Part shown: piece after piece, positions 23,380 to 35,395 of the stretch | Layout: each line of letters begins with the position of its first letter | Position numbering within the stretch: the stretch's first letter is position 1 | Source of the DNA: Hyperoodon ampullatus | Taxonomy: Eukaryota > Chordata > Mammalia > Artiodactyla > Ziphiidae | Direction: 5' to 3' | Length of the DNA stretch: 64,000 nucleotides | Assembly (NCBI GenBank): GCA_949752795.1 | Contig: OX457061.1 | Location: 8,677,239-8,741,238, forward strand | Translations under genes and position numbers: made by a program | The notes under the pieces: model-generated | Told to the model about the DNA's origin: nothing | The model's database searches: none | What the model saw: only the letters and a program-made list of their open reading frames with translations

Positions 23380-23525
23380 TCCCGCTGACCGTCCATCCCC
23401 GCCCCCGCCCCGACACCAGCCCCGGGAGGAAGGGACCGCGTCCCCAGTGCCCAGCGCAGGCCTGGGCGAGCAGTCGGAGCACCAGCCGAGTGTGCCGAAT
23501 GGCCCAGTGACATGCGCACGGCTGC
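23380..23525 (+). repeat. L2 LINE 3' end
   Basis: GGAGGAAGGGACCGCGTCCC, AGTGCCCAGCGCAGGCCTGG and a final GTGTGCCGAATGG follow the L2 3' terminus, with CpG-rich divergence. Confidence 0.5.
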
Positions 23526-23719
23526 AGAGAAGCCGGCTCTACGGAGGAGGACACGTGGCCGGGATAGGGAGCCTCGTTCCCACGGGTTCCAGTGGCATCG
23601 GAGCGGCCCTGTCCCGGGTCAGCACTGCCCGATTTAAGCAGCCTGGCAGCCCTGCTGCCGTTCTTGAGGCTGTGCTCCAAGTCTCACACATTCGAAATTA
23701 ATGGGAGGCAGCTGTGTCG

Positions 23720-23795
23720 GAGGGAAACGACTCAATCTGGAATCACAAGACTTGCATTCCAGTCCAGCCTCTGCCTGAGCTGAGTTGGGAGCCCG
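23720..23795 (+). repeat. Short MIR relic
   Basis: AATCTGGAATCACAAGACTT followed by GCATTCCAGTCCAGCCTCTG matches the 5' part of the forward MIR. Confidence 0.45.
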
Positions 23796-24956
23796 TGGTC
23801 CATTCCGCTCAGACTCAGAGCCTCCGCGTCCTCCCTGGAGACCAGGATGACAACTGGTGTGATCCGGAGCCATCGAGCGCCGCCCTGAGCGCCTGGGGCG
23901 CAGCGCCCACTTTCGCCCGATTCCAAGGGGTTCTGCGTCTTTTGGTTTCTTTCCTGCGCGGGCTGAGAGCCCTGTTCTCAGGCCGGGGCCCTCCCTGGGT
24001 CTGCCAGAGCCCGGCGGCCCTCCGGGGCCTGGGGGCCCCTCTGCACAGAAAGTCTGTTTGTGTTGAAAGCCTTCTCTGGCCAGGTTTCATGGTGGAGCCT
24101 GGGAGCCGGTGACTTTTACGTTCACACGCGTTCTTTGTTTCTCATACATGTAGCTCTTACGGGTCCTCACTGTGAGCCAGGCTCTATCTCACACTCACTC
24201 AGTTTGCCCTAGTTCATTTCCTTCTGAAAAATGGCATCCGATCACCCTTCCACTGTGGTGAGGCCCAGACGCTTTCTCCTCAGAGCCAGAGGCCCAGATC
24301 CCCAGACCGCAGCAGGCAGCAGGTTTAAGTCTTGGCTCATCTGCTTGACCTTGACACTAACAGGCTACTAAGATGGGAGACTCCAAGGACAAGTAGATGT
24401 GAACTCCAGGGTGAACCGGCTCCCTGACTCTTGAGCCCCTCACTAGGAGCCCCTACACACTCTGAGAATATAAGAGGGTGGGGGGGTCCTCATGCCTCAC
24501 TCGTGGGGGGCTCTCTCACTCTCCCCAACCACAGTGAGGGGTCTCCAGGCCACTTGAGGAGCTTGCTCTATGTCCCCCAGCAGCTGGGAAACCCAGGGCA
24601 CTCCCAGTGCCTCACTCAGGCCTGGAGCCCACATGGCTGCAGCCAGAGGACAGTGGTGGCCACACTAGGGTTAGCTGTGCTCACAGGTCCATCGGTACCA
24701 GGACAGGTACGGCCTCCCATGGACCAAGGTGGCCCCTGTGAGGAGAGCTGGCGTGGAGCTGAAGGCTTGAGGGGATCCCAAGCAGCAAGAAGCTGGTGGC
24801 GGGCACAGACTGAGGGGCCATGCAGTGGCCCCTGGAATAAATCTGCATCTGCCTGGGCCAAGGGACCGGTGGAATCTCTGCAAAACCCATGAAAGTGCCG
24901 TGAGAGGAAGAAGCATCTGGAGTCGGCACTGTGCCCGCACTGTTCTTGGCACCCAG

Positions 24957-25020
24957 ACCCTGCAGTCAGCAAGCCGAGGAAGGTGGAGACCCTGCAGTCA
25001 GCAAGCCGAGGAAGGTGGAG
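24957..25020 (+). repeat. Perfect 32-bp tandem duplication
   Basis: A 32-base unit beginning ACCCTGCAGTCAGCAAGCCG occurs at 24957-24988 and, without a mismatch, at 24989-25020. Identity implies a recent duplication or an assembly artefact. Confidence 0.97.
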
Positions 25021-25419
25021 AAACGCCCAGGGAGGGAGAGCGGCCAACACCCCCGCTCTCTCGTCACAGGTAGTCAGGCCCCAGCTGGGGCGAGGGAAGG
25101 AGAGTTAATGCCAAAGCAGGTCTGGAGTTCTACTCTTACATGGAACCAGCCTTCTAAGGACCACGTTGGGACAGCCTGCGACTCCAAGTGTCTGTGGGAA
25201 AGTCACAGATGTGCCAAGGTTGTCACCAGAGGCAGGGTGCTTCCTTCCCTGCACAGATGATGGGGACAGAGCCCAGAGCGCTCTGGGGCCCTCAGGTGCA
25301 TCCTGCTTCTTCCGCGTGTTGGGTACAGGTGACAACCAGTCCAGACCCCTGGGCTCAGCAACTGGCTCCGCCCCTTCCTCCAGGCATAAGATGGGGGGTG
25401 AGGGCGTGCACCCACCCCA

Positions 25420-25600
25420 GCACCTTCACCTATAGGATGGGGATGATATTGCACACACACGCCCCCCCACCTCACAGGGTAGGTGTGAGGCTCCCCAACC
25501 GAGCACATGGGATGGGCTTAGAACAGTGCCCGGCAGAGAGTATACCCTCAGTACGTGTTAGCTGCCGTTACTATTACGATTACTATTATTATCTTTGCAC
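25420..25600 (+). repeat. MIR SINE, 3' part
   Basis: ATAGGATGGGGATGATATTG, CTCACAGGGTAGGTGTGAGG, GAACAGTGCCCGGCAGAGAG and a final (TATTA)-rich tail match the forward MIR. Confidence 0.8.
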
Positions 25601-26194
25601 CCCTGTTTCCCTACCATGAACCAACTGGAGAGGTCTACCTGCCCTCTCCTTGGGCCTGGCGGGCCTTTGTGGACTGCCTTGACCTACAGGGTTTGGCAAA
25701 AGCAAGGCTATGTGACTTCCGAGGTGGGTCACACAGATGCCATGATGCTTTGGGGACATCTGCTTTCGGGGAGCAATGCCATGCAAGAGTTATGAGACGG
25801 CCATGCGGCAGGGGAGCCCAGGCCACACGGGCGGCCACATGTATGTTCGTGTTCTGCCCCAGATAACCAGCCAGCACCATGCATGTCCAGATGGTTCCGG
25901 CCCCCAGCATCAAGTCCCTCTCAGCCTTCAAGTCTTTCCAACTGAGACCCCAGATATCGTGGAGCAGAATTTGGACAGGCTGTTTCCTGTCCAGATTCCT
26001 GACCTGCAAATCTATGCATAGAATAAAATGGTCGCTTTGTGCCGCTAGGTCCCGGGCTGGCAGGTTATACGGCCGTGGTACCTGGCGCGGCTGGTGAGTG
26101 GTGAGCTGGAGCTGAGGTGAGGGCACTCTGGCCCCCCATCCAGTGCTCTGTTGGCTGTGTCACGCTGTCCCTCCATCCGGTCAGCATCAGAGCC

Positions 26195-26410
26195 TGCTGG
26201 CGAGGGCCAGGCCCTATCTAAGGGCTTTTCTGGCCCAGCCTCAGCCCTGTGAAGTAAGCCTACGCAAAGTATTTATTCCTATTCCCATTTCACCAGTAAG
26301 AAAACCGAGGCTCAGAGGGGCTACGCCAATTGCCCAGGTCCCAGAGCTAGGAAGGGCGGGAGCCAGCCCTTGCACTCAGGTCTGCCTGACTCCAAAGCAG
26401 GGCTTTCACC
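26195..26410 (-). repeat. MIR SINE
   Basis: ATTCCCATTTCACCAGTAAG, AAAACCGAGGCTCAGAGGGG and GCCTGACTCCAAAGCAGGGC form a nearly full reverse MIR. Confidence 0.88.
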
Positions 26411-26914
26411 CGCTGGGCCATAGAACAAGGAAGATGGAAAGGTGTGTCGGAGAGCAGTCCTGAAGGAAACTTGCGGCCCAGGGTGAGATTTTCCATGGAC
26501 TTGCTTTGCTGCCAAGGAATCTTCAGAGAAAACCTGTCAGTTGGTTCAGCCACGTGGAGGTGGGGCTCCCGAGATCTGGAAATGTCTTCACCGGTTCCAA
26601 GGCACACACAAACATTTGCCCTCTCTTGGGGTCAACGTTCTTTATGATTTTTGCTCTCCAGGAAAATATTAGTTCATTTATATAAACTAAACATTACATA
26701 TGGGGGGGGAATGGAAGACGTGGCATTCCTGGCCTTTTTTCTCCCCAGACCAGAAACTGAGAAGGTTTCTCCACTTCCCTCCTCACAGTCTGTCCATCTG
26801 TCGGTGCAGAGCTGCTGGCACAGCTGCTCCCCAGGGGTGGAGAGTGGGGCGCAGGGGCATCGCAGCGACGGAGTGCCGCCCTGTCCCCTCACGCCTTCGG
26901 ATTCCTGCCTCCCC

Positions 26915-27010
26915 GACTAAGGCATGAATGGAGCCCAGGAGGGCAGGTCTTCGCCGGGTTCCGCCGGGGCCTGGCTCACAGTCGGCCCTGGCATGTGAAG
27001 CCTCGAGTGA
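26915..27010 (+). repeat. L2 3' end (tentative)
   Basis: AGGAGGGCAGGTCTTCGCCG, GGGGCCTGGCTCACAGTCGG and a GTGAAC end resemble the L2 terminus. Confidence 0.4.
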
Positions 27011-27624
27011 ACAGATGCCTCTTGGGGCCTTTCCTCGGCAGGTGTGGGGTGCCTGCTGGCTGGAAAGAGCCCAGAGCTGTAGGCCCAGCCCCCATCCCAA
27101 GGAGCCAAGGGAGGCTGCGTTCCTCCCATTCCTGGGCCTGCAAGAGGCACATTCCTGTCCCCGGATCTGGTCAGGCTCCTGCCACGCAGCCCAGTCTAAT
27201 TGCCAGACACAGAAGGCCTCCCTGGAACTGCCCTCTGGTCCCGCCCCCCACGGGACCCCGCGGGTCCCCTCTGTCGTCTGAGGGTGGGAAGCCGGGACCA
27301 CTGAGTGCGTCTGAAGCCTTCCAGACACGCCCAGGCCCTCTGGTGATCAATGAAAACCTTAACATTCTGCTTCCAGGCTGGAGCCAGGGATTTGAAAAGT
27401 CAGTGCAGACGCTCCTGGGCCCCGGGGTCTGCCAGCCACATTGTGTGGGAACGCCAGCCTCAGCACTTTTCTGGGAGGAATGTGAAGTCAGCAGGCAGCC
27501 CGGGAACCAGGTGCCCACAGGGCAGGAGCCCAGAAACCAAGAGCCCCAGGTGCCGGGCTCTGGGAACCCCGGGCTGGTGGGGAAAGCAGACACAGAGGGA
27601 CAAAGAAGCTGCAAGAGGGTATAA

Positions 27625-27785
27625 CGCAAGGTCGGCAAACTCTGGAAAAGGCCAGGTAGTGAATGTTTTAGGCTTTGCAGGCCGTGGGGTCTCTGTCCCA
27701 ACCTCAGCTCTGCTGTCGTAGCGAGCAAGCCTCCAACGTGCCCACGGCTGCGTGTGGCTGTGCTCCGATACAAACCAGGGTGGGC
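27625..27785 (+). repeat. MER5A hAT-Charlie DNA transposon relic
   Basis: AGGTCGGCAAACTCTGGAAA, TAGGCTTTGCAGGCCGTGGG, TCTCTGTCCCAACCTCAGCT and GCGTGTGGCTGTGCTCCGAT follow the MER5A consensus in order. The 3' terminal repeat is lost. Confidence 0.82.
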
Positions 27786-27934
27786 TGCGTTAGGGCCATG
27801 GTGTGCTCCTTGCCCCCAGTGTAACAGGGGGCCTGACCTGGGGGCGGGGGTGGGGCTGGGTGGAGGAAAGGCTTCCCTGGGGCCATGACGTTCTGTTAAA
27901 ACCTGAGGAGTGATTCAGGTGACAGAGGCAGAAT

Positions 27935-28115
27935 CATAATATTGACAATAATATCATCCCCCTAATAAAGTCACACTTGATGAGTGTGTTCCATGAGTCA
28001 GGGACTTGCTAAGTGTTTTACACACACGTGACCTCAATAAATTTGCACAACTCTCTGTGGGAGGTGTGATTATGCCCGCTTTACAGATGGAGAAACTGAG
28101 GCTTGGCGGGTATGT
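27935..28115 (-). repeat. MIR SINE
   Basis: GGGACTTGCTAAGTGTTTTA, ATTATGCCCGCTTTACAGAT and GGAGAAACTGAGGCTTGGCG follow the reverse MIR. Confidence 0.88.
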
Positions 28116-29824
28116 GGGGTGTTCTGTCTGACCCTTCAGATGCATTCTTCGCCCTGCTTGGTGCCTGTGGGAGGCTGACCCCCGAGAGGCATCTCTTGGC
28201 TCCCTCACCCAGGCCTCCAAATGGGTTTGGCCGATGGGAGGCTCTGGCAGCAGATGGGGTGGGAGGGCAGAGGAGAGAGAGGTCAGGGCATTTTTTTCTT
28301 CCCCCTCCTTCCTGCTTCACCCTCTGCTACCACAGCTCCTGCCAAGCTGACCGTCCTCTGCGACTCAGAGCTTGCCAGAGTCGGTAACATTTTTCCCCAC
28401 CAGGTCCTTCAGCCTAGAGGCGCTGGGGGCCTCGCTATCCTTTGTGTGAAGTATTTATTCCTACTGCCATTTCACCTTCATTAAGTTTCTTCCTGTGAGT
28501 CATCCGGGGGCAATTCTGTTTCCTGCCAGGATTTTCTGACGGATGCTTGAGGTTAGTTAACTTGCTGGCTTCTGGTTTCACATGGCTAATACACAACGGA
28601 GCAGGTGGAGGTGATGGGGGATGGGATGGAAGGAGAGTCCGGCTGAACCTTGAGGAGGCTGGACCGGCGGCTGGGTCGCAGCTCCAGTACTGGTTTCCAT
28701 CATAGGCAGAGGTCAAAAGTGAAAGCAGCTCCTCCTTTCCGGCCCAGGGCTCAGTGAGTGGTCCAGTCCTGGAGACCCCCAACTAGCAGTGTTAGTTTTC
28801 TGCATCTGGCTCCTGTCTCCAACCTGGGGCACTGGGAGATGAATCTTCCAGCATGTCTGGAGGGTAGAAAGCGTGGTGGTGGGCACTTATTGGCACCTGG
28901 GGAAGGCCAGAGATGTATGTGGTCATCTTGTTAAGGTGTATTAACCAGGTAGGGTGCAGAGGCCTCTTATTCAAACTAATTTGGAGGAGACTCAGAAGGG
29001 CAGAACACTTTGTATTTGAGCCCACTCTCCGGCTCCAGAATTCTGGCATTCTCTCCTGAAGAAATAGTCTTGAGTGGTTAGCATTTCCTGTTGTTTCTTC
29101 TGTGGCCCTAAACGATTGCTTTAGAATCCTACTGCTACTTCCTACATCCCTCTGATGAAATCCCTGCCCGCCATCCACCCCCTACCCAAGGTCAGGTGTA
29201 GCTGAGCATCCGGAAGGAACACGTCCGACTGAGCGGGGGAAGGTTCTAGAACAGGGGCAGAGCTGAGAAGGCAGAGAAGGACCAGTGCCAGGAGCTTCCC
29301 TTCTGGTCACCTCTGCTGGTGGGTCATCTGCCACGTGTGGAAGGCAGTGGATGTGGGAGGAGACTGCAGAAGATATTTGCATATTAGGACCGCATATTAG
29401 GCTCCATATTAGGCTCATGGAACACTGTGAAAATCAAGCTCAGGCCAGCACTCTGTCTCTTGAGTTGTGGACAGCAGCACTCCCAAGGCTGTGTGGATCA
29501 ACCAGCATCTCCCTCTGCTAAGTTACTGTGGAACAACCCCCCCTCCCCTGCACCCAGGGGGGACCAGGGGCAGGGTCCAACCTGCACAATGGAGCCAGGA
29601 GAGGCTGGGAAAGGTACGGAGCCTAGAGAAAACCCTCAGGGCAGAGGTCTTGTTTGGGAGGGCTAGTGGGAGGCTGCATACACCACCTCTTGTGGCTCTG
29701 CGGTCCTGGGCCAGCAGCATTGCTGCACTGGCCTGGCTCCAGAAAGGAGAAAGAGTGGCTTGAGACATCGACAGGCTGGGGGTGGCACGACACCAGGCAG
29801 CAGCCCGCGACAGCCACCCCCTCA

Positions 29825-30000
29825 CCAAACACTCACTGCCTGTCAGACTCTACACTGCGTGCCTTCTGAATATCATTTCAATTTTGATGCTCTAGCGACT
29901 CTGGGATGGATGACTGATTATCCCCATCTTATGGGTAAGGAAACTGAGGCCCAGAGGGCATGGAGTGGCTTGTCCAAGACTGCAGTGGCCTAGAACCCAG
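29825..30000 (-). repeat. MIR SINE
   Basis: GATTATCCCCATCTTATGGG then AAGGAAACTGAGGCCCAGAG matches the reverse MIR. Confidence 0.82.
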
Positions 30001-30184
30001 GTTGGTGTCACCTAAGCTCAAACCAGGAGGAGGAAATAGAGTCAGACTCCCGCCCCCAATCTGGTCCCCCCGCCACAGGCAGCAGCAGAGCTCAGTCCCA
30101 GTGACAAGAGTTGGATGGAATACGGATAAAAGGAAACTCACAGACATGACTCTGAAGCAGCTAACACCGCGTGCACACGTGGGC

Positions 30185-30360
30185 GGAGGGCTTTGAAGTG
30201 TGACCCTGCCCGGGTGGCACAGCCCTGCAAAGTGAGAGCTAGTATCACCTCCATCTTGTGGATGAGGCCAGTGAGGATCAGAGAGGTAAAGTGACAAAGC
30301 TGGAAACGGCACAGCTTGGATTTGACTTCAAAGCCTGGGCCCCTAACCTCTAGGGAACAC
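30185..30360 (-). repeat. MIR SINE
   Basis: ATCACCTCCATCTTGTGGAT, CAGAGAGGTAAAGTGACAAA and TTGACTTCAAAGCCTGGGCC match the reverse MIR. Confidence 0.75.
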
Positions 30361-30771
30361 TGTCAATATGTCAATAAAACTGATGCCCGAGGAAGGCGAG
30401 CTGTCTGTGTGTGGTGGGAAATACCCCAGGCATCCCGCACACCCTTCCGGGGCTTGTCAACCCGAGCCTGGCGGTAGGCCCGATGACAAGGGTCCAGGTG
30501 ACCAGGAGAAGGTGCTGGGGTTTTCTCTACCCTGTGCATGCTCCCAGCTTGGGGTTCTGATCTTGCCTGTCTTAGGTCTCAGGCTCTTCCAGGGAGCCCC
30601 AGCCCAGAGGGGCCCCATGTGATCCGAAGCCTGGGCAGGCTGTGAGCAGGGACGCTGAGTCTGCCAGCCTGCAAACCGGACTCTGGCCTTTGGCTCCACA
30701 GGAAAGACCAACCCTGGCAGCCACATTAGGGCTACTGGAGAGTCTGCCCCCACTTGAGGTGGCTACGATAC

Positions 30772-30839
30772 CTGCAAGGTCTTCCTTGGAGGAGACTAGT
30801 CTCGGGGAGCTGCTTCCTGGTTCAATTCTGAGCGACAGT
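30772..30839 (-). CDS. RALGPS1: RALGPS1 coding exon (LSLRIEPG exon, after the RasGEF domain)
   Basis: This 68-bp exon begins the linker immediately after the RasGEF domain. It encodes [20 protein letters not shown] followed by LA. This matches RALGPS1, whereas I recall the paralogue RALGPS2 as having LSLKIEPGTSTPR here, so the form separates the two. The acceptor is TGTTTTCAG|A at 30839 and the donor is CTTGCAG|GTATCG at 30772/30771. The first base completes a Lys codon begun as AA in the previous exon. After 22 codons it ends on a single G, in phase with the 13036-12910 exon. The Ser-Ser-Ser-Pro and VSSKED segments look disordered. Confidence 0.93.
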
Positions 30840-31079
30840 CTGAAAACAAAGATTTTCAAAAGATTAGATGGGCTCTGGCGTGTCAGGGGGTGGGGAGCGG
30901 AAGCTAACATGTGCACGCTTGGAACTGAGAAGCTGGACTGCTGTTAAGGGCTATTACAGTCACAGAACCCAGGAATACTCTGAGGTCTGCTCCAGATCAC
31001 AGCCACTGCCTTCCAAGGTCCCCAGGGGATTTCCATGACCAAAAAATAATGGTTAAGGAAGACACAGTAAACAGTGTAA

Positions 31080-31300
31080 TCATGGCCCATCATCTGCCGG
31101 GCACAGACATGTTCATTCTCAAGACAACGCTATAAACTAGGAACACCATCCCCGTCTTGTAGAGGAAGAAACTGAGGAGCATCGAAGTCAAGCAGCTTCC
31201 CCAAGATTCACAGGGCTAACAGGTGGCCAAGCAGGGGACCAGGGCTGTCTGACCCCAAACCCCAAACCAGGGCGTTTAATCATTAGACTGCAGTCTCTCT
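31080..31300 (-). repeat. MIR SINE
   Basis: ACACCATCCCCGTCTTGTAG, AGGAAGAAACTGAGGAGCAT and TCTGACCCCAAACCCCAAAC follow a nearly full-length reverse MIR. Confidence 0.8.
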
Positions 31301-31369
31301 CAGATGCCCCCAGAGAGGCCTGACGCAACGGTTATTACTATTTTTTTAAAGCATCGATTAAGAACTTCT

Positions 31370-33060
31370 GGGTGAAAATGACAAGAGTGAAGCCGGCTAC
31401 CAGGCTTCTCCCTCACCCAACAAAACGAACAAACAATTATAAAGGCTCAGGAGTAAAAGAACTCACCAGCTGCTACTCAGCAAGGGAGGGGGTATAAACT
31501 GAAGCCATGAACTTCAGAAACTTGTAGCCAAGAAAAGAAGAAGTGGATCCTGCAGTCTAGCCAAGAGTCCTAACACGGTGCGGCTCCTATCCTGCCCTAT
31601 GAGACTTCTTGGTGGGTCTGAGCAGGAGTCCTTCCCTTTCCCTCTTCTGACTGGCTGCAGATTCTGGAGAGAAACGGATGGGCCAGGTGGATAGTGTAGG
31701 GAATACTCTGATGGAAGCGAAGGCTCCACGGCAGTGGGGGGTGGGGGATGATTCGAAACCTGAGGGTATCCTTTTCAGGAATGGGATACAGCCCTAAACT
31801 AGGTGGAGGAAACCCTGCTGTAGGCCTTTCAATAGAGCCGCTGTCTGTAAAACAGACCGCTTGCTCCCTGCCTCCACGGAGCCTGAGCTCTGCGTCCCCC
31901 CGCCGGCTGCACGAGAGGGCAGAGACTGAGAAGCCCTGGGCCTCACAGCACAGCAGGAGGCAAACCAGCCCCTCTCACACAGGGGAGCATGAGAGCCGTG
32001 GAATATCCAGATGAAGCCTCTCACATGGAAGCAAGATGAAAAGAAACGGTGTGGCAAACTAGCAAATGTCCTCTCAGGAAAAAGGGAAAGAGGAAAGAAG
32101 AAAGCATTGTCCAGATTCCCCAGCCCAGAAGGCAGCCCCAAGGCACACAAGGAAATCCCCCACGTCCTTTAGAACTCGGGCTGAATAAAACAAAACCTGA
32201 AAAATGAGATGAGAACACAAATGGGTAAGATGAAAGGGGAGATTGGAAACCTAGGGGAACGAAAAAATCAAGGACTGAAACAAGAGAGGACTGGAGGAAT
32301 ACCAGAGTAGAAACAGACCATCCCAGTGACTGTCGATGAAGAAGATGGAGATTATAGCCATTAGAAAGAAGCTGATGGATTTGGAAGGCAGAGCATCCAA
32401 CATATGGATTCCTGGAACGCTGGAAAGAGAAAAGCCAAGAAGTGGCACAGAAGTAGTCAAAGACAGAAACCAAAAGAATTCCTCTGTAATGAACAAAGAG
32501 CATACCCTGTTCCAGGGAAATCTGGTACAGAACCCTCCACTCCGAGTCATTCCTCTTGTGAAGCTTTTGAACCTCAAGGAATTCTTCACCCACCAGGTAG
32601 ACAAAACAAGTTGCTCATAAGAGGGAAAAACCAGACTGGCGTGAGATTTGTCTACAACAGCATCCAGCGCCAGAAGGCAGTGGAGCAGGCTCTGCGTGTC
32701 CTGAGGGAGGGAAGCAAAGGAGCCCAGCAAGTCAGATGCAAATGTTTTCATGAAAGAGATCGGAGGACTCTTTCGAAAGTGTAGGACTTTCGAAAACGTA
32801 CTTCGTGACGAAACCCAGCTAAATAAGGGATTGATTTAAAATAAAGACTCCAGGAATGGAGAAGTGACAGGTGGTAAGAATTGAAAATGTTTCGAAACAC
32901 GAAATAGTAGGAATTATGATTCCTGAACATGATGTGTATGTTATAAACTTGGATGACGTAGAAATAAGAAGATAAATCACAAGGATTTGGAAGATGGTGC
33001 AGTGGAGGGGGGAGCTTGCTAACGATCTCATCTTTCATTACCAGAGTCAACGGACCCTGC
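31370..33060 (+). mobile_element. Probable L1/HAL1-type LINE relic with decayed ORF1
   Basis: A long A-rich plus-strand stretch encodes broken frames that read like an L1 ORF1 protein. MEIIAIRKKLMDLEGRASN (near 32340) resembles the coiled-coil to RRM region. NKEHTLFQGNLVQNPPLRVI and LVKLLNLKEF resemble the 'RAHRVPG...PRPIIVKFLNFKDKEKIL' part of the RNA-binding domain. VRFVYNSIQRQKAVEQALRV resembles the C-terminal domain. No ORF2 follows, which suggests HAL1. Assignment is by eye from motif order, and edges are uncertain. Confidence 0.45.
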
Positions 33061-33334
33061 TCACCATGGAAATCTAGTTAAAACAGAACTTAGGCACTCC
33101 AACCTCTTCATGGTTTTCCTGACCTCTTTTGTTAATCTTAGAAGGCCCTTTTAGGAAATAATATCCCTTGTGGTGGAGAAATATTTATTTGAAGAGCAGC
33201 AATTCCTTATGGTTTATTTCAGTTCCTTTTTCTGGTTAAATTAAAGTAAATACTTTTAATTAAAAATAGAAAGTGTGGTATAATCCAATTTTAATAAATT
33301 CTATTCTTGCATCCATCCATCTATCCATCTTTCT

Positions 33335-33336
<2 letters not shown>

Positions 33337-33387
<51 letters not shown>
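33337..33387 (+). repeat. (AT)n microsatellite
   Basis: A perfect AT run of about 25 units is preceded by degenerate CCAT/CTAT repeats. It is self-complementary and can form a cruciform. Confidence 0.97.
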
Positions 33388-33388
<1 letters not shown>

Positions 33389-34204
33389 TTTCTATGCATA
33401 GAGAAATGTCCAAAATAATGTTCACTTGATGCCAACAGTCAGGCTTTCTAAGTGGTAGGAATTTGGGTAATTTTTCTTAAATAAAATAAAATAGACTAAA
33501 GGCTGAGGAAAACAAAGCACTGGTTGGGCTCCTTGGCCCAACGTCTCCAAAGCAGGTCGGGGCAACGTCATTAAGGTAAGAGCTAAGCCTGCGTCCTCTG
33601 GGGTGGGGACCGTCTCGGGGGGGGGGGGTGAGCTGGGCCAGGGAGTGTGGGATGCTCAAGCAGAGTCACAAGCCCTGTGCGTCCCGTGTCACTCAGAGCC
33701 AGGGTCTTCCTGGGAAGGGACCCCCTCAGTGGTCTGGGCACGGGGCGAGAACGCAGCCTTCCTCCCTGGGTTTGTCCACTTGGACCACAGCAAAGGGCCT
33801 GTGTGAAATCCAGGCATTAGGTGCTGGGGGTGTTCAATGTCTTTAAGAACAGAAGGCGTTATTACTCACAATCTGCAGCTTGTCCAAGGATTATCTCACG
33901 GCCAGAAGTATTTATAGACCATTTTTCTCCTTAAAGGATATTAGTGTTAATGAAAAACTACTGTCTCCTTAACCGCATTATTGGCACATGAATGGAAAAT
34001 ATTACCCCCGATCCTAAGTGGGAATAATTTCCCACTCCGGGGTACTCTTTTCAGGAACAGCAAATGCTCTGTAAGTAAAAATGAGCAATTTGTGGCAAAC
34101 GTAATTTTAACGGTAATCTCTGGCCTTTATTTATTGCTGTTATGATTATGTAACAGATCAAAATTTATTATATTCTATTGTACAATAACAACTGAAGACA
34201 TTAT

Positions 34205-34370
34205 GTTTATGTTCCTAAAGATAGCCAATCATTAGAACCATGTGGGGAGCTTTGAAAAAATACAAATTTCCAGACCCTGCCCACCCCCACAAACCTGGAT
34301 GGCTAGAAGGCTTCCTAGGTGTCTCTGATCCACAGCCAGGGCTGAGATCCACTCCTGCAGAGGTGGCAGG
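34205..34370 (+). repeat. MER5-like DNA transposon relic
   Basis: CATGTGGGGAGCTTTGAAAA, AATTTCCAGACCCTGCCCAC and GGTGTCTCTGATCCACAGCC resemble the MER5 order of motifs (…GGGGAGCTTTTTAAAAAT…). Confidence 0.5.
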
Positions 34371-35395
34371 TGAAAAACCTTGAACAGCCATTCCCAAGGT
34401 CTTGGTGAGTGAAAAGGGGTAACCTGGGGTGTCTCTAGTGGCCACAGTTCTCTACAGTTTCCAGTGACTTTGATGAAGACCAAATCATCAATTTGATCAA
34501 ATTTTTAGACACAAAACTGGAAGAGATTTAAAAATATATTGGATAGCAGGATCCAAAGGGATCATGCATGGCTTACTGGAAGCAACCAGTAAGATGAGAT
34601 TTAAAAGAATACATGTAAAGTTGACGTTTAGGGGGGAAAATGATCAGTTACAAGGCAGCTGAGACTTGCCGCCATCATATATCAGGCCATATGACAAGTC
34701 CTGAGGCCCTTAGCTGACCTCAGGCTCAAAGTGAGCCAAGAAGACATCCATCCAATCAATACGGCAGACAGACCCAACGTGAAAAACCTTCCTTCTGCCT
34801 CTAAATCCATAGAAATGTTGGATAAATTCCCAGCTGCCACAAACGAAGAAAGAACTGAAAGCCAGAGCAGGTGAATGGAAGACGAGGCCAAAGGGTCCAC
34901 AGGGGTCTTCATGGGAATGGGGCCTGTTCCATACGGGCTGCGTGGGATGGAGACGGGGCCTCAGCCAGCGCCAGGTGGCAAGAGTCCAGCAGCAAGCTGG
35001 GGCCCCAGGGAGCTGCCTCGTGCGTGAAACAGGCTCTTGGAGAGCTCTGTTTGGCAGCCTGGAGATGTGGCTAGAAAGCTGTCCTTCCGCTCAGCGCTGA
35101 GTGGGGGCAGTCCCTCCTGAGAACCTGGAGCACTAAGCCTGCACCACACACAGCTGTGGAGCCCAAATTCATTCACGCTCCCCACTAGAAAAAGCCACGC
35201 TGAGAAGCTGACAGAACACCCTCCTGGCCCGGTGGCGCCTGTGGGGCTGGGGCGGGTGGGAGGAGACACTCAGCAGCCCTGCTGTGGGCTCTGTGGGGTC
35301 AGAGGTCACCTTATGCACACGTGCTGGGTGGGGGGAGGTGCCGGTGCTGCTGCAGCGACCTCCCGTTAGCCCTGCAGGGGGCCGGGGGCACTCAC

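Larger units (their letters stand above)
13037..30771 (-). other. RALGPS1: RALGPS1 intron, 17.7 kb
   Basis: This large intron is filled with old repeats: an LTR at about 14 kb, an L2 at about 15-16 kb, an L1 at 16.1-17.6 kb, a possible second LTR at about 19 kb, MER5 copies, L2 fragments and many MIRs. No other exon was recognised. Stretches such as 17.65-18.05, 20.5-21.5, 22.9-23.4, 23.8-24.9, 25.6-26.2, 27.0-27.6 and 28.2-29.8 kb show nothing that I can name. Confidence 0.85.
30840..35395 (-). other. RALGPS1: RALGPS1 intron, 4,556 bp
   Basis: This intron holds a MIR, a probable L1/HAL1 ORF1-type relic, an AT microsatellite, a MER5-like relic and an AT-rich block at 33.84-34.2 kb without recognisable repeats. 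Nothing was seen in 34.4-35.39 kb. Confidence 0.9.
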
